A stretch of 64,000 nucleotides of DNA from Rathayibacter sp. VKM Ac-2759 (GTDB lineage: Bacteria; Actinomycetota; Actinomycetes; Actinomycetales; Microbacteriaceae). The stretch lies in the NCBI RefSeq assembly GCF_009834225.1, contig NZ_CP047176.1:3286001-3350000 (forward strand), given 5' to 3'. The stretch's first letter is position 1. Each line of letters starts with the position of its first letter. Under the pieces are notes generated by a model, which worked only from the letters and a program-made list of their open reading frames with translations, made no database searches and was not told the origin of the DNA. Both the position numbers and the translations under genes were made by a program. Below are positions 57,634 to 64,000 of the stretch, piece by piece.

Positions 57634-58734
57634 ATGGACGCCGACACCCTCCCTCCGCTCCGCGTCGGCATCATCGGCACGGGCGGAGTCGCCCACCTGC
57701 ACGCCGCCGCACTGACCGGTCGCGACGACACCCGAATCGTCGCGGCCATCGACACCGACGCCGAGCGCGCCCGCCTGTTCGCCGCCCAGTACGGCATCCC
57801 CGCCTCCGGGACCTCGTTCGCCGACCTCCCCGAGGTCGACGTGCTGCACCTCTGCACACCGCCCGGCGTGCACGCCGAGCAGGCCGAGGCGGCCTTCGCC
57901 CTCGGCGCGCACGTGGTCGTCGAGAAGCCGCCCGCCCTCTCGCTCGCCGAGGTCGATCGGATGCTCGCCGCCGCCGCGCGCGCCGATCGCCGCCTGGCCG
58001 TGGTGTTCCAGCAGCGCACCGGCACCGCCGCCGCCCACGTGCGCGGCCTGCTGCGCTCCGGCGCGCTCGGCCGCCCGCTCGTCGCGCGCTGCGACACGCT
58101 CTGGTACCGCGACGACGACTACTTCGCCGTCCCGTGGCGGGGCCGGTGGGACACCGAGGGCGGAGGCACGACCTTCGGGCACGGCATCCACCAGCTCGAC
58201 CTGCTCGCGCACCTGCTCGGCGACGTCGACGAGGTGACCGGCCAGGCCTGGCGCCTCGGCCGCGAGATCGAGACCGAGGACGTCTCGACGGCCGTCCTCC
58301 GCTTCGCCTCGGGAGCGGTCGCCTCCGTGCTCACGAGCGCTCTCTCGCCCCGGCAGTCGAGCTCGATCCGGATCGACACCGAGCGCGCGACCGTCGAGCT
58401 CGAGCACCTGTACGGGCACGGTCACGCCCACTGGCGCCTCACCCCCGCACCGCACGTCGACCCCGCCGAGGCGGCGGGGTGGGCGTTCCCCGCCGACGAG
58501 GTGGCGAGCGGGCACCAGCCCTACCTCGACGCGGTCTACGCGGCTCTGCGCACCGGCGCTCCCCTGCCCGACGTCGCCGACGCGCCGACGCGCTCGCTCG
58601 AGATCGTCGAGGCGCTCTACCTCTCGACGCAGCGGGGCGGGGCGGTGCGGATCGAGGAGCTGCGGGAGGATCCCGGCCTGCGATCGGCCGTGCGCGCCGA
58701 CGTCGTCGACCTGCGCCCGGAGGCGCGGGCGTGA
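57634..58734 (+). CDS. Gfo/Idh/MocA-family oxidoreductase
   Basis: The 366-residue protein has the NAD(P) motif VGIIGTGGVAHLHAAAL and the conserved VVVEKPPALSL with the catalytic Lys. A DTEGGGTTFGHGIHQLDLLAHLL segment supplies the usual His-Asp pair. Such enzymes oxidise sugars, inositols or glycosides at C2-C4, often through 3-keto intermediates. It is followed by a DUF6807 gene with a GTGA overlap and then a sugar ABC importer, so it should act on the imported glycoside. Cytosolic. Confidence 0.9.
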   Translation: MDADTLPPLRVGIIGTGGVAHLHAAALTGRDDTRIVAAIDTDAERARLFAAQYGIPASGTSFADLPEVDVLHLCTPPGVHAEQAEAAFALGAHVVVEKPPALSLAEVDRMLAAAARADRRLAVVFQQRTGTAAAHVRGLLRSGALGRPLVARCDTLWYRDDDYFAVPWRGRWDTEGGGTTFGHGIHQLDLLAHLLGDVDEVTGQAWRLGREIETEDVSTAVLRFASGAVASVLTSALSPRQSSSIRIDTERATVELEHLYGHGHAHWRLTPAPHVDPAEAAGWAFPADEVASGHQPYLDAVYAALRTGAPLPDVADAPTRSLEIVEALYLSTQRGGAVRIEELREDPGLRSAVRADVVDLRPEARA

Positions 58735-59540
58735 TCGACGGCATCGCACAGCTCGTCACCGACGACCCCGCCACTCCCCCGCGCGACTCGCCCCGGCCGT
58801 ACCTGCACCCGCTGCGCACCCCGGGCGGCGTCGTCGTCTCGGACCTCCGCCCGCCCGATCACGACTGGCACCTCGGCCTCTCGCTGACCGTCGCCAACGT
58901 GAGCATCGGCGACGAGCCGCAGGACGCGAACTTCTGGGGCGGAGTCACCTGGGTCGCCGGCGAGGGCTACCGCCGACTCGACAACAACGGCTCGCAGCGC
59001 GTGCTCGAGCAGACCGGCGGGGCGCTGCACCTCGGCTGGTTCGACGCCGGCGGCCGGCTGCTGCTGCGCGAGCAGCGCCGCCACGAGGTGCACAGGCCCG
59101 CGGCCGGAGTCGCGGTGCTCGGCATCGAGAGCGAGTGGACCCCCGAGGTGCCCGGCCTGCGCTTCGGATCGCCGACCACCGCGGGCCGGCCCGACGCGGG
59201 CTACGGCGGGCTGTTCCTCCGCCTGGCGCCGTCGTTCGCCGAGGCCCGCGTCCTGACTCCGCGCGGGGAGACGACCGCCGACGCCGCCCGGGGCGCCGAC
59301 GCGCCGTGGGTGGCCCTCGCGACCGGCGCCGCGACCGTCGCGATCGCCGCCTCCGCGACGAACCCCGTCGCTCCGTCGCCGTTCTTCGTCCGCACCGACC
59401 CCACCCCGATGCTCTGCGCCGCCCCGTTCTTCCACCGCGCCTGGCCCCTCGACGCGCCGGCGCGCTGGTCGTGGCGCGTGCTGGTCGCCGACGGCCGCCT
59501 CACCTCCGACGAGCTCACGACCCTGCTGCCCGTCTTCTGA
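58731..59540 (+). CDS. DUF6807 (formerly PmoA-like) protein
   Basis: The 269-residue protein starts with a GTG inside the stop of the oxidoreductase gene. Its body matches DUF6807: RPYLHPLRTPGGVVVSDLRP, then DHDWHLGLSLTVANV and NFWGG. His and Asp residues are clustered in the HPLRTP and DHDWHLGL motifs. A C-terminal PFFHRAWPLDAPARWSWRVLV completes it. The earlier label, methane oxygenase, is misleading. The family occurs with Gfo/Idh oxidoreductases in glycoside-degradation gene sets. A lyase or hydrolase role on keto-glycosides is a reasonable guess but unproven. Confidence 0.78.
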   Translation: MIDGIAQLVTDDPATPPRDSPRPYLHPLRTPGGVVVSDLRPPDHDWHLGLSLTVANVSIGDEPQDANFWGGVTWVAGEGYRRLDNNGSQRVLEQTGGALHLGWFDAGGRLLLREQRRHEVHRPAAGVAVLGIESEWTPEVPGLRFGSPTTAGRPDAGYGGLFLRLAPSFAEARVLTPRGETTADAARGADAPWVALATGAATVAIAASATNPVAPSPFFVRTDPTPMLCAAPFFHRAWPLDAPARWSWRVLVADGRLTSDELTTLLPVF

Positions 59541-59560
59541 CCCCGCCGCACCCCTCGCGC

Positions 59561-59616
59561 TTGACGCGCGGATACTCGCGACGTACTTTAGGGCAAACGC
59601 TTTCCCGAAACGTTTC
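59561..59616 (+). promoter_or_regulatory. Sigma70-type promoter with two LacI-type operators
   Basis: TTGACG (59561-59566) and TACTTT (59584-59589) are spaced by 17 bp. Directly downstream lie CAAACGCTTTCC (59594-59605) and the perfect palindrome GAAACGTTTC (59607-59616). Binding there would block transcription start or elongation into the sugar-binding-protein gene. Confidence 0.75.
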
Positions 59617-59664
59617 ACCGAGACGTCGGGGGTTCGAAACAATGATGTTCTCGAAAGGACGAAG

Positions 59665-60957
59665 ATGTTCCGCACACACAGCACCCGCGTCGCGGCAGTA
59701 GCCCTCATGGCCTCCGCCGCACTCGCGCTGACCGCCTGCTCCGGTGGAGGCTCCGGCGCCTCGGCCACGCTCGACCCCGACGAAGAGATCACCCTGAACT
59801 ACACGTTCTGGGGCAACGACGACCGGGCGGCCCGCTACGACCAGGCCATCGCGCTGTTCGAGGAGGAGCACCCGAACATCACGATCAACTCCACCTTCAC
59901 CGACTACGGCGGGTACTGGGAGAAGCGCCAGACCGAGGCCGCGGGCGGCGGGCTCCCCGACGTGATGCAGTTCGACTACACCTACCTCCGCCAGTACGGC
60001 GACAACGGCCTGCTCGGCGACCTGTCCGAGTACTTCGGCGGCGCGGTCGACGAGAGCACCATCTCCGAGGACCTCCTCGCCACCGGCGTCCTCGACGGCG
60101 CGACCTACGCCATCCCCACCGGCTACAGCGCGTGGGCGATCTTCCAGAACCAGGACCTCCTGACGGCGAACGGGCTCGAGCCCTACGCCGGAGGCGGCAG
60201 CTGGGACGACTACGCGGCCTACGTCGCCGACGTCACCGCCAAGACCGGCGGCTCGGTCTACGGCGGCACCGACTACACCGGCCGCATCCAGAACTTCGAG
60301 CTGCAGCTGCGCGCCGAGGGCAAGGAGCTGTTCACCGAGGACGGCGAGCTCGCCTTCACCGAGGACGACCTCGCGTCGTTCTGGGAGCAGGGCGACGAGA
60401 TGCGCACCACGACCGGCGTGCCGGCCGCGCGCCTCCAGGAGCTGCTGCCCAAGTCGGGCTTCGGCGCCGGCATCGCCACCAGCGAGATGAGCTGGAGCAA
60501 CTTCCTCGGCGGCTACATCGGCGACAGCGGCGCCTCCGAGATCGTGATGACCGCGCCGCCCACCGCCGACGAGGGCAGCAAGGACCTCTACCAGAAGGTC
60601 GGCCTGATGCAGGCGATCTCCTCGAGCACCGAGCACCCCGAGGCCGCGGCCACGTTCCTCGACTTCCTCATCAACAGCCCCGACGTCGGCGAGATCTTCG
60701 GCGCCACCCTCGGCATCCCCGCTTCCTCCGAGCAGCTCGCGGGAGCGAACCTCGAGGGCGCCGACAAGCAGGTCTCCGACTACCTCGACTCGGTCGAGGA
60801 CCGCATCGGCGAGGCTCCGGCCGCTCCGGTCGCCGGCTACGGCGCGATCGAGGCCAACTTCCTCGACCTCGGCACGAGCCTCGGCCTCGGTGCCGTGAGC
60901 GTCGACGAGGCCGTGACGCAGTTCTTCGACGAGACCGCCGTCACGCTCGACAACTGA
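59665..60957 (+). CDS. ABC sugar-binding lipoprotein (second system)
   Basis: The 430-residue precursor has a signal peptide with lipobox LTAC near residue 25 and a Gly/Ser linker. The family-1 solute-binding fold follows (YTFWGNDDRAARYDQAIALF; DVMQFDYTYLRQYGDNGLL). Ribosome site and ATG are clear (GAAAGGACGAAGATG). It is the first gene after a LacI-controlled promoter and is followed by two permeases. The ligand is probably a di- or oligosaccharide that differs from that of the 40-kb system, given a different set of partner enzymes. Confidence 0.93.
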   Translation: MFRTHSTRVAAVALMASAALALTACSGGGSGASATLDPDEEITLNYTFWGNDDRAARYDQAIALFEEEHPNITINSTFTDYGGYWEKRQTEAAGGGLPDVMQFDYTYLRQYGDNGLLGDLSEYFGGAVDESTISEDLLATGVLDGATYAIPTGYSAWAIFQNQDLLTANGLEPYAGGGSWDDYAAYVADVTAKTGGSVYGGTDYTGRIQNFELQLRAEGKELFTEDGELAFTEDDLASFWEQGDEMRTTTGVPAARLQELLPKSGFGAGIATSEMSWSNFLGGYIGDSGASEIVMTAPPTADEGSKDLYQKVGLMQAISSSTEHPEAAATFLDFLINSPDVGEIFGATLGIPASSEQLAGANLEGADKQVSDYLDSVEDRIGEAPAAPVAGYGAIEANFLDLGTSLGLGAVSVDEAVTQFFDETAVTLDN

Positions 60958-60986
60958 TCGACTCCCCAGGCCAGGAAAGGCATCTC

Positions 60987-61976
60987 ATGACGACGACGTC
61001 GACCCCGAGCGGCACCGCCGCATCCGGTCGCGTCGCGCCCACCCCCGGCCGGACGAGCACTCCTCGTCCGGCCGGCGGGGAAGCACGACGCCGCCCCCGG
61101 CGGGACACCCTGGCCGGCTACGCGTTCCTCTCGCCGTGGCTCATCGGCTTCGTCGGGCTCACGCTCGGCCCGATGCTGATGTCCCTCTACTTCGCGTTCA
61201 CCGACTACAACCTCTTCACCTCGCCCGAGTGGGTCGGGCTCGCCAACTTCGAGCGCCTGCTCGGCGACCCGAAGTTCATCCAGTCGGTGCAGCTGACCCT
61301 CGCCTACGTGTTCATCGGCACGCCGGTGAAGCTCGCCGCGGCGCTGGTCGTCGCGATGCTCCTCAACTACAGCGCCAAGGGCACCGGGTTCTTCCGCTCC
61401 GCCTTCTACGCGCCGTCGCTGATCGGCGCGAGCGTCAGCATCGCCATCGTGTGGCGCGCGATGTTCTCGACCGGCGGCCCCGTCGACTCCGGTCTCCAGA
61501 TCTTCGGGATCGAGATCGGCGGCTGGGTGGGCGTGCCCGCCCTCATCCTGCCGATGATGATCATCCTCGCGGTCTGGCAGTTCGGCGCCCCGATGGTGAT
61601 CTTCCTCGCCGGCCTCAAGCAGGTCCCGGCCGAGCTCTACGAGGCGGCGATGATGGACGGCGCCGGCCCCTGGCGCAAGTTCCGCAGCGTCACGCTCCCG
61701 ATGCTCTCGCCGGTCATCTTCTTCAACCTGCTGCTCGAGATGATCAACGCGTTCCAGGTCTTCGCCTCGGCGTACATCATCGGCAACGGCACCGGCGGCC
61801 CCGCGGGAGCCACCAACTTCTACACGGTGTACCTCTACACCCGTGCCTTCACGAACAACCAGATGGGCTACGCCTCGGCGATGGCCTGGGTCCTGCTGCT
61901 GTTCGTCGGACTCCTCGCCTTCGTCCTCTTCAAGACTCAGAAGAGCTGGGTGCACTACTCGGGAGACACCAAATGA
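60987..61976 (+). CDS. Sugar ABC permease 1 (second system)
   Basis: The 329-residue protein begins with about 40 Pro/Thr/Arg-rich cytosolic residues, then six membrane helices (GYAFLSPWLIGFVGLTLGPM onward). The EAA loop reads AELYEAAMMDGAGPWRKFRSVTLPML. A ribosome site (AGGAAAGG) precedes the ATG 30 bp after the binding-protein gene. The stop overlaps the start of the partner permease (ATGA). Confidence 0.94.
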   Translation: MTTTSTPSGTAASGRVAPTPGRTSTPRPAGGEARRRPRRDTLAGYAFLSPWLIGFVGLTLGPMLMSLYFAFTDYNLFTSPEWVGLANFERLLGDPKFIQSVQLTLAYVFIGTPVKLAAALVVAMLLNYSAKGTGFFRSAFYAPSLIGASVSIAIVWRAMFSTGGPVDSGLQIFGIEIGGWVGVPALILPMMIILAVWQFGAPMVIFLAGLKQVPAELYEAAMMDGAGPWRKFRSVTLPMLSPVIFFNLLLEMINAFQVFASAYIIGNGTGGPAGATNFYTVYLYTRAFTNNQMGYASAMAWVLLLFVGLLAFVLFKTQKSWVHYSGDTK

Positions 61977-62890
61977 CGACCTTCGACACCACGCTCCCCT
62001 CGGCCGACACGCAGGTGCTGACCGAGCCGGCTCCGCGTCCCCGCGCGAAGCGCAAGCGCCCCACGACCGCGACGCTCCTCTGGATCGCCGCCATGATCGT
62101 GCTCACCGCGATCGTCCTGTACCCGCTGGTGTGGATGGGCGCCGCGGCGTTCAAGCCCAACAGCGAGTTCGGCGGCCAGACCTCGCTGCTGCCGCAGAAC
62201 CCCACGATCGACAACTTCGTGAAGGTCTTCGCGGGCGTCGGCGGCGTCCCGCTCTGGCAGTTCTTCCTCAACTCCACCGTCCTGGCGATCGGCTCGGTCA
62301 TCGGAGTCGTCATCTCGTCGTCGATGGCCGCCTACGCCTTCGCGCGGCTCGACTTCCGCGGCCGTCCGCTCTACTTCGCGCTGATGATCGGCACGCTGCT
62401 GCTGCCGATGCACGTGCTGCTCATCCCCCAGTACACGATCTTCCGCACGCTGGGGATGATGGACACCTACTGGCCGCTGCTGATCGGCAAGTTCCTCGCG
62501 ACCGAGGCGTTCTTCGTCTTCCTGATGGTGCAGTTCATCCGCAACCTGCCCCGCGAGCTCGACGAGGCCGCGCGGATCGACGGGGCCGGGCACGTCCGGA
62601 TCTTCGGCTCGATCACGATCCCGCTGATCCGCCCCGCGCTGATCACCTCGTCGATCTTCGCGTTCATCTGGAGCTGGAACGACTTCCTCGGCCCGCTGCT
62701 CTACCTGAACACCCCCGACAAGCAGCCGCTGCCGCTGGCGCTGCGCGTCTACAACGACCAGACCTCCGCCTCGGACTACGGAGCGACGATCGCCGTCTCG
62801 GTGCTCGCGCTGCTCCCGGTGCTGATCTTCTTCATCGTCTTCCAGCGCTTCCTGGTCGACGGAGTCGCCACGCAGGGCCTCAAGGGATGA
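61973..62890 (+). CDS. Sugar ABC permease 2 (second system)
   Basis: The 305-residue protein has a Lys/Arg-rich N-terminus, six membrane helices, the EAA motif ELDEAARIDGAGHVRIF and the typical C-terminal end LVDGVATQGLKG. It completes the importer with the preceding permease. No ATPase gene is present in the operon. The stop overlaps the start of the DUF624-like gene (ATGA). Confidence 0.94.
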   Translation: MTTFDTTLPSADTQVLTEPAPRPRAKRKRPTTATLLWIAAMIVLTAIVLYPLVWMGAAAFKPNSEFGGQTSLLPQNPTIDNFVKVFAGVGGVPLWQFFLNSTVLAIGSVIGVVISSSMAAYAFARLDFRGRPLYFALMIGTLLLPMHVLLIPQYTIFRTLGMMDTYWPLLIGKFLATEAFFVFLMVQFIRNLPRELDEAARIDGAGHVRIFGSITIPLIRPALITSSIFAFIWSWNDFLGPLLYLNTPDKQPLPLALRVYNDQTSASDYGATIAVSVLALLPVLIFFIVFQRFLVDGVATQGLKG

Positions 62891-63525
62891 GCACGTCGCG
62901 CGCCCGCCGCGCCGCCCGGGACGCCCGGGCGGCGGCCGCCGACGGCACGGCGCTGCGCTGGCCGGGCGCCGCGAACAAGTTCGCCCTGTTCGCCGAGGTG
63001 CTCTTCACCGGCGTGCTGGTGACGGTGCTCGCGCTGCCGCTCGTCACCCTGCCGCTCGCGCTCGCGGTCGGCGCGCGCCACCTCCGCCGCTTCGTGCTCG
63101 ACGAGCCCTCGACGCTCGGGGCGGCACTGGCGGAGGCGCGTGCCGGCCTGCTCCGGTCCCTCCCGATCGGCCTGGGGCTGGTCGTCGCCTCCGCCGCCCT
63201 CGCGCTCGATCTCGCGCTCGTCGCGGGTGGAGCCCTGCCGGGGGCCGCGGCCGTCGGCGTCGTCTGCGCGGCCCTGCTGGCCACGGGGCTCGTCGTGCTG
63301 CTCACGGCGTGCGCCGCGTGGCAGCCCGACTCCCGCTGGGTGCCGCTGCTCCAGGAGGCGGCGGTCCGCTCGGTCCGCGACCTCCGCGGATCGGGCGCGG
63401 TCCTCGTGGCCCTCGTGCTGGCCGCGGTGGTCACCTGGCAGCTCGCGCCGCTGATCGTGCCGGCCCTCGGCTGCACCGTCTTCGCCGCGGTCGCGGTGCG
63501 CTTTTCGCGCACACCTGTCGAATAG
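62887..63525 (+). CDS. DUF624/YesL-like membrane protein (second system)
   Basis: The 212-residue protein is coupled by ATGA overlap to the permease gene. An Arg/Ala-rich N-terminus precedes about five hydrophobic segments. The first of these (FALFAEVLFTGVLVTVLALPL) has the placement seen in DUF624 proteins, and a VGARHLRRFVLDEPSTLGAAL loop follows. Similarity to the protein at 43402 is mainly in topology and operon position. An accessory role in oligosaccharide uptake is a guess. Confidence 0.65.
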   Translation: MSTSRARRAARDARAAAADGTALRWPGAANKFALFAEVLFTGVLVTVLALPLVTLPLALAVGARHLRRFVLDEPSTLGAALAEARAGLLRSLPIGLGLVVASAALALDLALVAGGALPGAAAVGVVCAALLATGLVVLLTACAAWQPDSRWVPLLQEAAVRSVRDLRGSGAVLVALVLAAVVTWQLAPLIVPALGCTVFAAVAVRFSRTPVE

Positions 63526-63562
63526 TCGTCCGCACCGGGGTTTTCCCCGGCGCCCTCTCGGG

Positions 63563-63574
63563 CGAACGCTTTCC
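63563..63574. promoter_or_regulatory. LacI-type operator CGAACGCTTTCC upstream of lacI-family gene
   Basis: The 12-mer differs from the operator at 59594 by a single base. It lies 69 bp upstream of the repressor start, which suggests autoregulation. Confidence 0.6.
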
Positions 63575-63642
63575 TCCTCAGCGTCGCCGAGTGGCACAAT
63601 GACGACCGTGGAGCGGGCACGCAGCCCGCCGAGGAGTGATCG

Positions 63643-64000
63643 ATGGCACAGAAGGATCGCACCGCGGCCGTGACCCTGCACGACGTCGCCCGCGAGTCCG
63701 GAGTGTCGCTCGCGACCGCCTCCCGCGCCCTCAACGGCAGCGCCCGCAAGGTGAACGACGCCTACCGCGCCCGCGTGATCGAGGCGGCCACCCGGCTCGG
63801 CTACTCGACCAACCTCTCGGCGCAGGCCGTCGCCAAGGGCACGACCTCGACGGTCGCCCTGCTGGTCAGCGACATCGCCGACCCCTACTTCTCGAGCATC
63901 GCCTCCGGAGTCCTCGCCGCGGCCGAGGCGGCCGGGCTCGTCGTCACGATCGGGGTGACCCACCGCGATCCGCAGCGCGAGCTCGAGCTGGTGCGCACCC
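63643..64000 (+). CDS. LacI-family repressor (truncated by the window edge)
   Basis: The first 119 codons are visible. The HTH reads VTLHDVARESGVSLATASRALNG, with the LacI hinge helix NLSAQAVAKG and the start of the periplasmic-binding-like effector domain (TVALLVSDIADPYFSSIASG). A GAGGAG ribosome site precedes the ATG by 6 bases. The likely operators are the CRARCGYTTTCC and GAAACGTTTC sites upstream of this gene, the sugar-binding-protein gene and the oxidoreductase/exporter pair. The frame continues beyond the window. Confidence 0.93.
   Translation, partial: MAQKDRTAAVTLHDVARESGVSLATASRALNGSARKVNDAYRARVIEAATRLGYSTNLSAQAVAKGTTSTVALLVSDIADPYFSSIASGVLAAAEAAGLVVTIGVTHRDPQRELELVRT

Noticed and set aside
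63637..63644. TGATCGAT in front of the LacI gene as another DeoR-LacI operator
   Set aside because: It is a single half box overlapping the ribosome site and start codon, without the longer TGATCGATTC match or a second copy. Chance is more likely.

Overview
The window is high-GC DNA with dense, tightly overlapping genes (many ATGA/GTGA stop-start overlaps), frequent GTG starts, actinobacterial regulators (PucR-type, XRE/MmyB, RskA-type anti-sigma) and a DUF222/HNH protein of the kind common in Microbacteriaceae. I infer a plant- or soil-associated Microbacteriaceae member (Rathayibacter-like). This rests on gene content only. No rRNA, tRNA, CRISPR array or transposase was seen.

Region 1 (1-24 kb) holds regulators and stress functions: a response-regulator tail, a GntR/DUF1648 pair, a haloperoxidase-type hydrolase, an MFS exporter, an XRE/MmyB regulator next to a cupin remnant, an HTH-less MmyB protein, msrA, a PucR regulator coupled to a thioredoxin-reductase-like flavoprotein, a UBP zinc-finger protein, a large LuxR ATPase regulator, a DyP peroxidase, an ECF sigma/anti-sigma pair, an ArsC-like phosphatase, a TetR-controlled quinone oxidoreductase, an AAA ATPase and a DUF222/HNH protein. 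An imperfect palindrome, GAGTC-N4-GACTC, lies in front of several redox or repair genes here and may mark an undescribed regulon.

Region 2 (23.7-31.2 kb) contains an alpha/beta-hydrolase fused to a gluconate-dehydrogenase-subunit-3-like domain, coupled to a GMC oxidoreductase with a Cys4 motif. A nitrate/sulfonate/taurine-type ABC transporter, an SDR and a secreted protein of unknown function follow.

Region 3 (31.4-49.2 kb) is a polysaccharide and uronic-acid utilisation locus. One side is a GH42 beta-galactosidase followed by a minus-strand operon (heparinase II/III-like lyase, DeoR-LacI hybrid regulator, and an acyltransferase-helical-domain fusion). The divergent side is an eleven-gene run: DUF2264, sugar ABC importer, DUF624 protein, GH88 hydrolase, FAH-family protein, KduD, KduI, KdgK and KDPG aldolase. 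It reads as polymer cleavage by a lyase, uptake of unsaturated oligosaccharides, removal of the unsaturated uronate, then conversion through 2-keto-3-deoxygluconate to pyruvate and glyceraldehyde-3-phosphate. An 11-bp inverted repeat (TGATCGATTCG) sits in the divergent promoter region. The same core recurs upstream of a giant secreted GH59-like glycosidase at 50.6-55.5 kb, so the regulator probably controls both.

Region 4 (49.2-50.6 kb) is a scar: three REP-like palindromic repeats around a frameshifted GIY-YIG endonuclease gene, next to an apparently orphaned HTH antitoxin.

Region 5 (55.7-64 kb) contains an ABC exporter, a Gfo/Idh oxidoreductase coupled to a DUF6807 protein, a second sugar ABC importer with a DUF624-like protein, and the start of a LacI repressor. 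LacI-type operators of shared sequence precede the exporter/oxidoreductase, the binding protein and lacI itself. A related site precedes the GH42 gene.
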